Shown piece by piece: positions 10,801 through 20,233 of a DNA stretch of 64,000 bases. Positions within the stretch are counted from its first letter, which is position 1, and each line of letters begins with the position of its first letter. The translations under genes and the position numbers were made by a program. The stretch comes from Zizania palustris (Eukaryota; Streptophyta; Magnoliopsida; Poales; Poaceae). The notes under the pieces were generated by a model. It was not told where the DNA came from and did not search any database. It saw only the letters and a program-made list of their open reading frames with translations. The stretch is taken from positions 83,136,162 through 83,200,161 of the forward strand of contig JAAALK010000079.1 of NCBI GenBank assembly GCA_019279435.1. The letters are read 5' to 3'.

Positions 10801-13239
10801 TAGAGTAGCTCTTTCTGCAGACATTTTCCGGAGTCCTTGCCGAACAGGCCGGGCCTTCGGGTTTACAAGTAAACTGTGTTCAATGATATCCCGATCGACT
10901 CCGGTGATATCTTCGTCAGACCAAGCGAAGACGTCCAAATTTTCTTCTACCACCTTTTCCAAGGAGGTTGCAACTTCTGGGGGTAAATCTTTACCAAATT
11001 GAAATGTATACTCTTTACCATCTTTAACAATGACCTTCGTTGCAATCTCTCCTTCGGGACTTGGTCTCGGAAAGGACTTCTTCGAAGCTTCGGAGGAGGC
11101 TGAAAAAATTTCTTCATTATCTTGTACAGTGTTTACTTGTCTTGGATCAAGAGGGGGACCATGACCATATTCCGCCCTCCGAGCAATGGCTTGATCTCCG
11201 AAGACTGTAAGGACTCCTGCTTGTGTGGGCATCTTCATGCACAAATAATTGTGATGCGCCACAGCTCCGAACTGGTTTAGCATGCCTCTTCCGAAGATGA
11301 CGTTGTAAGCATACGGGGCATCTACAACATCGAAGATTACTTCCTCAGTCCGGGCCAATAAACCTTCTCCGAAGGTAACTTCCAGGCCTATTTGGCCAAG
11401 TGCATCAAGCGGAGGTCCGGCGAAGCCTTGCAAAGGACGAGCCGCTGGAAGGAGATGCTTCCTGGAAATGCACAATTGATCGAAGGCTTGAACAAAAATG
11501 ATATCTGCCGAACTACCTCCGTCAATCAACACCCTTCGAACTTCAGTGCCCGCAACATCAGCAGTGATAACCAACGGGTCTGCATGCGGGAACTTAATGC
11601 CAGCTGCATCCTCCGCAGAAAAAGATATCGGTACGTGAGACCACTCCGGCATTGCAGCTGCAGATGACGAAGTCCCAATATGGCCTACTTCTCTGACGTA
11701 GTCCCTTCGCTGTCTCTTGGACATGCTTCCGAGGGTACCTCCTCCGGAGATAGGGAGGACTACTCTTTTTCCTCGATCTTGCCCTTCCTCTTGCTTCGGA
11801 GGTGGCATAACATTGGCCACCGGAGGGTGTCTTACAGCATCAAAGTTTTCTATCCACGCCACAGCCTGGACCGGCTCGGGGCGCGTTGCAGCTGGAACTC
11901 GGTCGGTAGTACCTCGACCCGAAGTTCTCTCTAGGTACTCTCCCCTTAGGGTAAGTATAGCCTTGCAAGTATCAATTGCATGGCTTCGATTTTCTCCATG
12001 GATGCAGCAGAAAAGGGTCTGGCCCTTGCCAGCCGTTTTCCCTGGCGGCCTCCAGCCGCTGGCCTTGTTCCCCGTAGACTGTGGAGCTCTCTGTGTAAAC
12101 TTCTGTGGGGGTGCAATATTCATGACTTCAGAACGAGGGTGCTTTTGCCCTCTTCTCTGATCATGTTGAACTTCGAAGACTGGTTCTTGCGGCTGTGCCG
12201 AAGTTTTCACTTCTACTTTAACTTCTTGCAATATGGACGAAGTAGCAGCAGTCCTTCGAAGCCAACCCTCTTCTGACCTCGCATACTCCTCGAAGTATGA
12301 CATCAACTGAGATACCGAGGAGATGCTTTTCCGATGAAGCTTATCCAGGAGACCTTGATAAGTTACGCCTTCCCGAGCTGCATCAACTACCGAAGATGCA
12401 GACAACCCCCGGATTTGCGACTTCGTATGAGCGAAGCGCTTGAAATATTGCCTCAAAGTCTCTCCGGGAAGCTGTTTCACCTGGAAAAGGCTTCCTGTTG
12501 ACATAGGAGGCACGAAGGTGCCTTGAAAATTGCTTATAAACTTCTTCTTCAGCTGCGACCATGAATTAATTGATCCTGGCTTCAAGGACCAGAACCACCT
12601 TAATGCCACTCCTTGAAGAGCTAAAGGGAAGCACTTCGCCATGGTGTCTCGAACTCCTCCGCTAGCTTCAATTGCTAGGGCATAAGAACGAACGAACTCT
12701 CCGGGATCTTCATCTCTGGCATACTTACAGAGCTTCGAAGTTTTAAACTTTGGATCAAAGCGAACTTTCTGCAGCTCAGGATGCAGCGGAGATTCATTAT
12801 CGAAGGAGGCGTTCTCCGGGGCTTCGGGATAATCGAGATCGTCGTCTTCGGGCACTTCTGGGATAGTTGGGATGGCTTGAGAGCGAAGCCTGTTCACAGC
12901 TTCCTGTCACCACCTTGCTACCTCAGCTTGAAGGTTGGCCATTTGAGTGGCCATATCTCCAAGATTATCTTCATCTCCTCCGGAAGGATCTTCCGGGTCT
13001 TGAGAACTAGTAGGATCAGTTCGAATTGGAATGGAAGGTGGAGGAGGGACTCCGGGTGGTCGAAGTATGGAAGGGGTTGGCGGAGAAGCTTCGTATGTTC
13101 GAGGGATAGAAGCCCCTTCCGGAGTTTGCGGAGGGAATGTCGAAGGGCCTCCGACTTCAACCGTGTCAAATGGTATCTCTCCGGAGATCCGAGAAGACCT
13201 CCGAACGGGATTGCGGGGTGCGCTACGCTTAGGAGGCAT
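7849..13239 (-). pseudogene. Gag-pol polyprotein gene of Gypsy element A, almost intact
   Basis: One continuous minus-strand frame of 1797 codons starts at an ATG whose product begins MPPKRSAPR and ends LKRYFA. Order of domains: a Ser/Pro-rich gag N-terminus; a retrotransposon gag domain (LRWFWSLKPGSI); a Cys/His motif (FCCIHGENRSHAIDTC); aspartic protease (LIDGGSSADI); reverse transcriptase with YMDD (AYMDDIVIKS); RNase H; a second, archaeal-type RNase H (YSDGAFQASG, STNNIAEYEG); integrase HHCC (HEGLCGSH...CQGCQ); and a DDE core (GMDLIG, TVDNGTQF, SNGAVERANG). Only two in-frame stops interrupt it, TGA at 12907-12909 in gag and TGA at 8929-8931 just before integrase. No frameshift was found. 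It encodes the capsid, maturation, replication and integration functions of the element, but this copy is not expected to yield full-length product. Confidence 0.93.
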
Positions 13240-13278
13240 GATGTAAGAAGGTAGAGAACGAAGTTTTTCGGACTAGGT

Positions 13279-13296
13279 TCCCCACGGACGGCGCCA
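13279..13296 (-). other. Primer-binding site of element A
   Basis: On the minus strand the site reads TGGCGCCGTCCGTGGGGA, two bases inside the LTR end. The leading TGGCGCC matches the 3' end expected for a tRNA primer ending GGCGCCA. The tRNA species is not assigned. Element B has the same 18 bases at 15976-15993. Confidence 0.8.
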
Positions 13297-13298
13297 AC

Positions 13299-13793
13299 TG
13301 TTGGCGTAAAAGATTACGCTAACAGGTTTCTATAGAAGAGAAACTAACAAACGAAGTGTTTGCGAAGCAAACTGTTCTAAGCCTCCGAAAGGATAATAAC
13401 TTAGAATAGTTTGAAAGTGTGTATTGAATAACTTGTATTCGGTCCCTATTACAGGGTGAAACGGGGGGTATTTATAGGCCCAAATATTAAGGAAAAGACC
13501 TATTTACCCCTCTATTACAACCGACATAGTGGAAACTATTCGGCTCCCTTAATAGGGCTAAAATGATAAAAGACTAATCTAATGATATAAAAGATAAGTC
13601 TTCCATCTTAGCTGGCAGAAAAGATCTTGAAAAGCCTTAGTTCGAAGGTGTACTCCGAACCAATGTCTATCTTCGTACTTCGAGCTTAACTCTGGGTATC
13701 TTCGAAGATGAACGTCTGGGAACCTTCGAATCCGCTATCTGCCTTTATGCTGTTTCGGCAATAACCCCGATGATGAGATATTTTCCCCCAACA
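13299..13793 (-). repeat. 5' LTR of Gypsy element A
   Basis: This 495-bp LTR has TGTTGG and CCAACA ends, and its inner edge lies two bases from the primer-binding site. On the minus strand a TATAAATA promoter box lies near 13470, within CCTATAAATACCCCCC. It is clearly related to the 497-bp LTR of element B at 15996-16492, which has the same ends and a TATAAATA in the same place but a diverged middle. The outer flank is GTAAG. Confidence 0.92.
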
Positions 13794-15789
13794 GTAAGCA
13801 CTCCACCTTGTGTGGGCTTTTTGAGACAAAGGTAATTATGATGCGCTATAGCCCCGAACTGGTTCAGCATCCCTCGGCCGAAGATTGCGTTGTAAGCATA
13901 TGGGGCGTCGACCACGTCGAAGATCACCTCTTCTACCCTGGCCAAAGGCCCCTCTCCGAAGGCAACCTCAAGGCCTATCTGGCCGAGGGCATCGAGAGGC
14001 GGTCCTGAGAACCCTTGAAGTGGTCGGGCTGCTAGAAGTAGATGCTTCCGGGGTATGCACATCTGGTCGAAGGCCTGGACAAAGAGTATGTTTGTGGAGC
14101 TCCCACCATCTACTAGGATCCTTCGGACCTCCACTCCTGCTATATCGGCAGAAATGACCAAGGGGTCAACATGGGGGAACTTCACCCCCGTGGCATCGCT
14201 GGCAGTAAACGAGATGGGCACGTGGGACAACTCTGGCATTGCTTTGGCGGAACTCGAGATCCCAATGTGCCCGACCTCGCGGACGTACTCGCGCCGCTGC
14301 CTCTTGGACAAGCTCTCGAGGGTCCCCCCTCCGGAGATGGGCAGGACCACTCGCTTGCCGCGGTCTTGCGGGTCTTCCTGCTTTGGTGGTGGCATAATAT
14401 TGGCCACCGGTAGCCGCATGGGGGCTTCAAGGGCACCGGCTCGGGCCACAGTTTGCACAGGCTCCGACCGTGTCGATGATGGGGCTCGATCCGAAGCACC
14501 CCGCCCGGTGCTTCGCTCAAGGTAGTCGCCCCGAAGGGCCAACACTGCCTTGCAATCCTTCGTGTCATGGCTCCTATTGTCGCCATGCACGCAACAGAAA
14601 AAACTCTGACGCCTGCCAGGCACCCTTTCTTAAGGTTTCGGCGGCCCGGCCTTGAAATTCTTCGCCTGCTGGAAATTGGCAGGTGCCTTCGGAGCAGAAG
14701 GTGCAATGTTTAGCACCTTCGAACGAAAATGCTTCTTTCCCCGCTTGTGCTCGTTGAAGCGGTTGTCTCGAGGAGGCTGTAGGGGAGCGGAGGCTTCGGG
14801 CTCCCTCTTGACTTCTCGGAGGGTGGGCGATGGTGCTTCAGCTCACCGAAGACAGCCTTCCTTCGCCTTGGCATACTATTCGAAGTATGCCATCAGCTGT
14901 GCCACAGGCGTCATCGGCTTCTGATGGAGTTTGCTGAGGAGGTCGGGGTTTAGCACCCCTTCGCGGGCGGCGTCGACTACCGAAGAGGTAGACAGGCCCT
15001 TAATCTGCGATTTGGTGTGGGCGAAGCGCGTGAAGTACTCCCGGAGTGTTTCTCCCGCCCGCTGTTTCACCTGGAACAAACTTCCTGTGGACATCGGGGC
15101 CACGAAGGTGCCTTGGAAGTTGCTCACAAATTTCTTCTTCAGCTGCTCCCAAGAGCTGATCGACCCTGGCTTCAGGGACCAGAACCATCGGAGCGCCACG
15201 CCTTCGAGAGCAAGGGGGAAGCATTTTGCCATAGTGCTTCGCACCCCCCCCCCCCCCCGCTTGCTTCTATTGCCAGGGCATATGAGCGGGCGAACTCTCT
15301 GGGGTCCGACCCCCCGGAGTACTTGTGCAACTTCGAGGCCTTGAATCTGGGGTCGAAAGGCACCCTTTGCATGTCCAAATGCAACGGAGACTCATCATCG
15401 AAAGATGCATTCTCAGCCTCCTCCGGGACTTGAGTAGCTTCTGGTAGATTGCGAGCCCCACCGTCTTGAGGCCCTTCTGGAGTTTCGGTGGAGGCTTGAG
15501 TGCGGAGGCAATCGGCGGCCTCTTGCCTCCACCTGGCTACTTCCTCCTGAAGCCTTGCTAGTTGAGTAGCCTCGGTTCCAGGAAGGTCTTCATCTTCGTC
15601 GGAGGGCACCTCCGGGTCTCGAGAGCTGACGTAATTAGTCTGAAGCACCGTAGGAGGAGCTCGAGGACCCCTAGGTACTCGACGCCCAGTGGCCTCGGTG
15701 GGAATCGCCGGAGCAGTTGAGGGTCCGGCTCCTGCGGTTCGAGGGGACCTTCAGAGAGGACCCGAAGTTTTACTCCGCTTCGGAGGCAT
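13794..15789 (-). pseudogene. Broken gag-protease region of Gypsy element B
   Basis: Translation starts at 15789 (MPPKRSKTSG, like A). It runs through a gag domain (LRWFWSLKPGSISSWEQL), a Cys/His segment (FCCVHGDNRSHDTKDC) and the aspartic protease (ILVDGGSSTNILF), ending at GGVLTV where element A is inserted. Damage includes a stop 12 codons after the start, a C15 homopolymer at 15244-15258 (G on the coding strand) replacing a short Gly stretch and shifting the frame, and a TAG near 14876. The homopolymer could be a true expansion or a sequencing error. The protein is closely related to that of A, so A and B are two members of one family. Confidence 0.88.
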
Positions 15790-15975
15790 AGCTAGCCACG
15801 AAGAGGTCTTGGAGATGGAGGACTTCGAACGTCTCAGGAAGTCGAGTGAAGGCCTTCGGGCTGCACTAAGAAGCCCTTAACTGAAGGGTGCGCAGAATCC
15901 TGAGACTCCGAGGCTCCCTCCGTAAGTGGTCTTCGAAGTGCAGTCAGCAGTAGAGAACAAGCTTCTAGAACTTGA

Positions 15976-15993
15976 TCCCCACGGACGGCGCCA
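15976..15993 (-). other. Primer-binding site of element B
   Basis: It has the same 18 bases as element A (TGGCGCCGTCCGTGGGGA on the minus strand) and lies two bases inside the LTR. Confidence 0.8.
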
Positions 15994-15995
15994 AC

Positions 15996-16492
15996 TGTTG
16001 GCGCAAAAGTTACACCAACAGGTTCTCTGAGATCAAGAACGAACAAACAAAGAGTTTGTGCTGCAGGATTGCCTCGAACCTCCGAGTTGGATAATAGCTC
16101 GAGTAGTCTGAACGTGTGTATTGAATAACTTGTTCTGGCGGGTCCCCTTTACAGGGTATAGAGGGGGTATTTATAGGTAAAAATGTATAAGGAAAAGACC
16201 TAATTACCCCTAGATTACAACCAACATAGTGGAAACTATTCGGTGCCAGGAACAAGGTTATAAAAGGTAAAACACTACAAGGCAGATGGATAAGCCAAAC
16301 ATCTCATCAATCTTGTCCTTCAGCTTCGGGGCCTTTATCTCCCATTCGGAGGGTCCATCAAGGCTTCGCATCGCTGCACCCTTCGGCTTGACGCCTCTAC
16401 CTCTGAACGATGGCTCACCAGCTTCGGAGCCCTTCTTAGCCTTTGAAGTATTAATCTTTAAGTCCTGAAAATGGAGTAATTTCCCCCCAACA
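15996..16492 (-). repeat. 5' LTR of Gypsy element B
   Basis: This 497-bp LTR runs TGTTGG...CCAACA. On the minus strand it has a TATAAATA box within the segment before CCCCCTCTATACCC (near 16168). The central part, with many CTTCGG and TTCGGAG words, is diverged from the LTR of A, so the two insertions come from different source copies or different times. Confidence 0.9.
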
Positions 16493-17258
16493 GTACCCTT
16501 GAGGGATGTCATCGGGTGCCCCCCTTGGCGGCACGAGGTCGGGCAGCATATTCCTTGCAACTTTGTACATAGGTTGGGGTATTCTTGCTTGATCGGCCCC
16601 TACGGAGCAGCCGAAGGATGGGATGGTGGTGTGCCCCTCCCGAAGATGTACGTGTTCTGTGATGAGTCTTGCCTACCTATCCCTTAGAGTACAGGGGTAG
16701 GTAGCTAGGCCGTCATGCTTCCTTCATTACCGAATGAGGTTTTTGGTGGATCCTGCCTCATCAACCCTTGTGGCGGTGGCACTGGGCGAGTGTGCTGTTG
16801 ATTTTGTAGTACGAGGGGATGGTTGACAGGGAATTACACCGGACCTTGCGCTAGCTCATGAGCTATCAAGTTGTCAATGGTCTTCTTGATCATCCCATGC
16901 AAGGTATTGACCAATACCTCGGACTAATTGATGAGGGCCTGGTGGAGAGCATTGTCAATGACTTCTTGAAAACTGATTTGAGGGCTCTCAGTCCGTTGAA
17001 CGATCTCCCGGTCAGGGTGGGCTTTGGCAATTGATTTCTATGGATAGGGCCAGATCGGGTCATGTTGAAGGATTTGAGGCACAACTTCTGGTAGTTTTAT
17101 ACATGCTCATGTATCTCTACCATTTGTTCATCGGTCAACGCTAACCATAATTAGTAACATCATTCAACGATCTTCTAGGGTCCGTTGAATGATGTTACTG
17201 TTGTCGATTTCACCAACCATGGATGAGTCGTATGAAGGGGGTCCCACTGGGCGTGCTA
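16493..17258 (-). pseudogene. Gag remnant and primer-binding site of Gypsy element D2
   Basis: On the minus strand, immediately after the D2 LTR, lies a primer-site-like segment TAGCACGCCCAGTGGGACC (17240-17258), one base off TGGCACGCCC. Then follows a degraded gag. Recognisable pieces read IKKTIDNLIAHELAQGPV and INQSEVLVNTLHGM, with Pro-rich text and several stops. The region stops at 16493, where element B has inserted. The rest of D2 should lie left of the window. This is a Gypsy gag by similarity of layout; no enzyme domain is present here. Confidence 0.65.
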
Positions 17259-17265
17259 AAAAGCG

Positions 17266-18412
17266 TGTTGGTGTTGTTTTTGGTCACACGTGTGCCCTGG
17301 GAGGTTTGCTTAACTCTAGTGCAGGTCATACAATCTTAGAAAGATTTTGAGCGTGTCAATCAGTTTGACCCTACAACTGATAAGAGAAAATGAAAGCATT
17401 AGTAACAACACCGATCGGCTATCGAGTCAATGACTATGGTGATAAGAAATAACCATAAAAACCGACGCTTATCGATTATTGAGCCAATAGAAAAAGCCAG
17501 ACCATTGAGATCAGTTTCACCATCGGTCGATGCATATAGCACGCCATCGGGGCGATGGACGTGCGAACAGCGCGTCACACACAAAGTTCGATGAATACCC
17601 CTCGACGTCGATAAAGTATAAAGTGGAATTAAAGATAACATATCGACTTGTACTCTGATAGAAACTAAACCTAGCATACCAGAGAATGCGTCCATATTAT
17701 CAAATAACCATAACAGGAAGATCATACTTAACCAAGACAATTGCTAAATCATAAGTAATTAATAGCACTTTAACACATTGGGCATGCTTTATTCAGATGA
17801 ATGGAGCACAAAATAAATCAGATACAATAGATGAAGATGTCGGACTCAACCATGAACCCTTGAACCACGATACCTAACTCACATCAATCTAAGAGATCGT
17901 AACAATGCAGCCTTAGACCTAGAAAATATACCAAGATAAATCGGCGATCGTACCGATCGAACCAATGCTTTCAAGAGATTGAAACAATGCAGCCTTGAGA
18001 GACATCGATCTGGCCGATACGATCATCGAGGTGGCGAGACTCACCTCTTCATCGGAGATCGAAGCGATGCAGCCTAGCTCCGAGTGCCAAGTCCCACCGA
18101 GATTAACCTTGGAAGCCAAGGGTGGCGATGCGCTAAGAGTAGTTTGTAGTTGTGTTTGTAGATTGGTTCTTTTCTAACCTAGCTAATAGTTACATATTTA
18201 TAGTCCGAAGACTTGTCGTCCATTACGGTGGTATTATAACTGATTCTGGATTTATCTTTATCTTCTTCATCTCCATCGGCTCCTCATATCTGGCCACGTA
18301 TAACAACACGGACAAGCTTCTTTGACCAACCTTTGGCCAGACTCCTTTGACTTATGTTGACTATGCGGCACTCTTGATAGGCCTAAGCATTTACCAAATC
18401 TTGACGTTGACA
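17266..18412 (-). repeat. 5' LTR of Gypsy element D2
   Basis: This 1147-bp LTR runs on the minus strand from TGTCAACGTCAAGATTTGG to a CACCAACA end, next to the primer site. On the minus strand a TATAAATATG box sits near 18205 and an AATAAAGCATGCC polyadenylation-type signal near 17790, which fix its orientation. Homologous LTRs of the same family lie at 39998-41093 (minus, solo) and 48149-48820 with 59027-59467 (plus, split). The outer flank is ATTTG (18413-18417). Confidence 0.87.
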
Positions 18413-18424
18413 ATTTGTCAATGT

Positions 18425-18560
18425 TTGACATATATAATAATTTATACAAAAGATATATGGATCCACCATGACATATAATTTATACAAAAGATATAATGAT
18501 TCGCCATGACATACATAATTACTACAAAAGATATATAGATTTACCATCGACCTAACTATA
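18425..18560. repeat. Three-copy AT-rich tandem repeat in Harbinger F
   Basis: Three degenerate copies of about 45 bp share ACAAAAGATATA followed by a variable segment and CCATGACATA (or CCATCGACC). They lie downstream of the transposase stop. No function is inferred. Confidence 0.6.
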
Positions 18561-18569
18561 CTATCTTCA

Positions 18570-19760
18570 ACTAACCAAAGCATTAGATATGTTATCACGA
18601 ATCGTATTCATGGTAACCTCATTCTCCTCCTCAAAAATTACATCCCCTTCTTCCACTTCTTGTCCCTTAATGGGATCCTCTTATTCTGGCATATAGTCCT
18701 CATCTTCATCATATTTCTCAAACTCCTCATATTTCAATGTGCTATCACGAATAAAATTGTGCAATGCCATGCAAGCAATAATAATATCCATCTGCCTACG
18801 AGTTGAGAAACTTGGCATCGCCTTCAATATTCACCACTTTTGTTTGAGGACACCAAATGCACACTCAATGACATTGTGAAGGGATGAATGTAAATAATTG
18901 AACATCTCATACTTCCCTTGAGGTGCACGTTGTCTACGCATACGAAATTCTAGCAGATGATATGTGCTCCCTTTGTAAGATCAAGATATCCAAATTGGTT
19001 CAGATAATCGGAATCCACAAGGTAGTACTTGCCTAAAAAGAATACAAGTTTAGGGAATTGATCAAAAAAGTTATCAAAGTGAACACAAAGCTACCATTTG
19101 TACCTATATGTGGTTTTGGGAATTGATCAACAAAATTTGTTAAAGCATGATTGAAGATCTGTGTGTCATGTGCAGATCCTGGCCAACCAGCAACCACAAA
19201 GGTAAGCCTCATGTCAAATTCATATATTACAAGAATATTTTGAGATATGTATCCATGCCGGCATGTGTGGTTCACAACCACATCTGCACGCACCGAAATT
19301 TTGATATGTGACCCATCTATAGCACCAATAGCACCTTTGAAGTGACACCAAAAATGATCTTCTCTAACCTTTGGATGCTCAGTAGTAAAATTAGGATCTC
19401 TCGGTTTGATATTTTATGTTTCTAATTTTCACAAACATAGCAATACTGTCTTAAACTTCATGTGAACCATCCATAGAGATGGTTGAAACCAATTTTTAGC
19501 TTGGGAGAATGATTGAGGCCCTCCAACAATCCACAAAAACTCGGGTAATGACTCCACAGATGAAACATTTCTTATAGACATCAATCCATAAGTGGAGACA
19601 AGAAAATCATGAAGTGACCAGAAACCTTAGGAGTCATTCTAAACATCTTGTAAAAAATATCTAGGATGAGCTAAGCACTTTTCAACCCATTCAATTCTAG
19701 TTTTTTATGGTCTCTAAAACTACTTTTGTTCAAGTACCTCGTAGACTATTGGTCACCTAA
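18570..19760 (-). pseudogene. PIF/Harbinger transposase (DDE_Tnp_4 / HARBI1-like) pseudogene
   Basis: Minus-strand reading gives the family's typical order. An upstream degenerate part has many stops. Then come FKGAIGAIDGSHIKISV (first catalytic Asp block), HGYISQNILVIYEFDMRL, VVAGWPGSAHDTQIFNHAL (second Asp block), GKYYLVDSDYLNQFGYL and, near 18750, IIACMALHNFIRDSTLKYEE, followed by an acidic tail. An apparent intron separates the blocks near 19050. Stops and frame changes in the N-terminal third and after the YLVDSDY block make it non-functional. Such transposases act with a Myb/SANT-like partner; the partner remnant of this element lies at 24850-25790, on the other side of Copia E. Confidence 0.85.
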
Positions 19761-19957
19761 GTAACAATAGTGGCAGCCTATTTCGACAACTCAACTAGAA
19801 GTCGGAGTCCCTTGTGCCCCTTCTTTACCAATTCTTCGAGTTCTACATCCATCTACACAAAAAGAAAATTAACATATATATCACAAGTTATCATGACTCA
19901 TATAAAAAACACAAACATAATGACTTTCATACATATCATAACCAATAACAATGGTTC

Positions 19958-20132
19958 TGTTAGAATATGTGTTTGTTTGGCTCTATTAGTCTCAAAATAG
20001 GTTGGTTGTTTGGCATGGTTTGCCTTGGTTGCCAAGTCTATTTGGCTTGCCTTGGCTACCAAGCCTTCCTCTTCTATATATTGTACTTTCTGCCCCTATT
20101 TCTATCAATCAACAACTATTCATAATCTATCA
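19958..20132 (+). repeat. 5' LTR of Copia E
   Basis: 175 bp, TGTTAGAATATG...AATCTATCA. A TATATATTGTAC promoter-like segment lies near its 3' third. Confidence 0.93.
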
Positions 20133-20233
20133 TGGTATCAGAAGTTTCTTTTGCTTCCGCCCTCCAGGATTAGCCTCCACCCTCCCCTCCTACTTCCTAG
20201 GGTTGCTAGTTTGCCACCCCTATCCTGTTCTTC

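Larger units (their letters stand above)
4689..13793 (-). mobile_element. Gypsy (Tat-group) element A, near-complete, inserted in element B
   Basis: This minus-strand LTR retrotransposon reads from the right as follows: 5' LTR 13299-13793, primer-binding site 13279-13296, gag-pol 13239-7849, tandem repeats about 7650-7289, then plus-strand (antisense) genes at 6927-4689. The 3' LTR is lost in the N gap. The LTR termini TGTTGG and CCAACA are inverted repeats. The right flank GTAAG (13794-13798) is the predicted target duplication; its left copy should lie in the gap. The insertion interrupts the protease region of B immediately after its residues GGVLTV. An archaeal-type RNase H between RNase H and integrase supports assignment to the Tat group. 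Confidence 0.9.
13794..16492 (-). mobile_element. Gypsy element B, right part (5' LTR, gag, protease), inserted in D2
   Basis: This is the upstream half of B: LTR 15996-16492, primer-binding site 15976-15993, then gag and protease running left until interrupted by A at 13793/13794. B itself interrupts the gag region of element D2 at 16492/16493. The right flank is GTACC (16493-16497), the expected target duplication; its partner is off-window to the left. Confidence 0.9.
18413..19957 (-). mobile_element. PIF/Harbinger element F, left segment
   Basis: This is part of a PIF/Harbinger DNA transposon broken into three visible segments by younger insertions: this one, 24750-26190 and 59468-59851. 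It carries the transposase remnant and its 3' flank. The left terminal inverted repeat is not visible. It is expected beyond D2, which seems to have inserted into the 3' flank of the transposase gene. Confidence 0.78.

Noticed and set aside
12781..13254. Plus-strand frame of 157 codons opposite gag of element A
   Set aside because: Shadow of the minus-strand gag frame; the text is Arg/Ser-rich and there are no features of its own.
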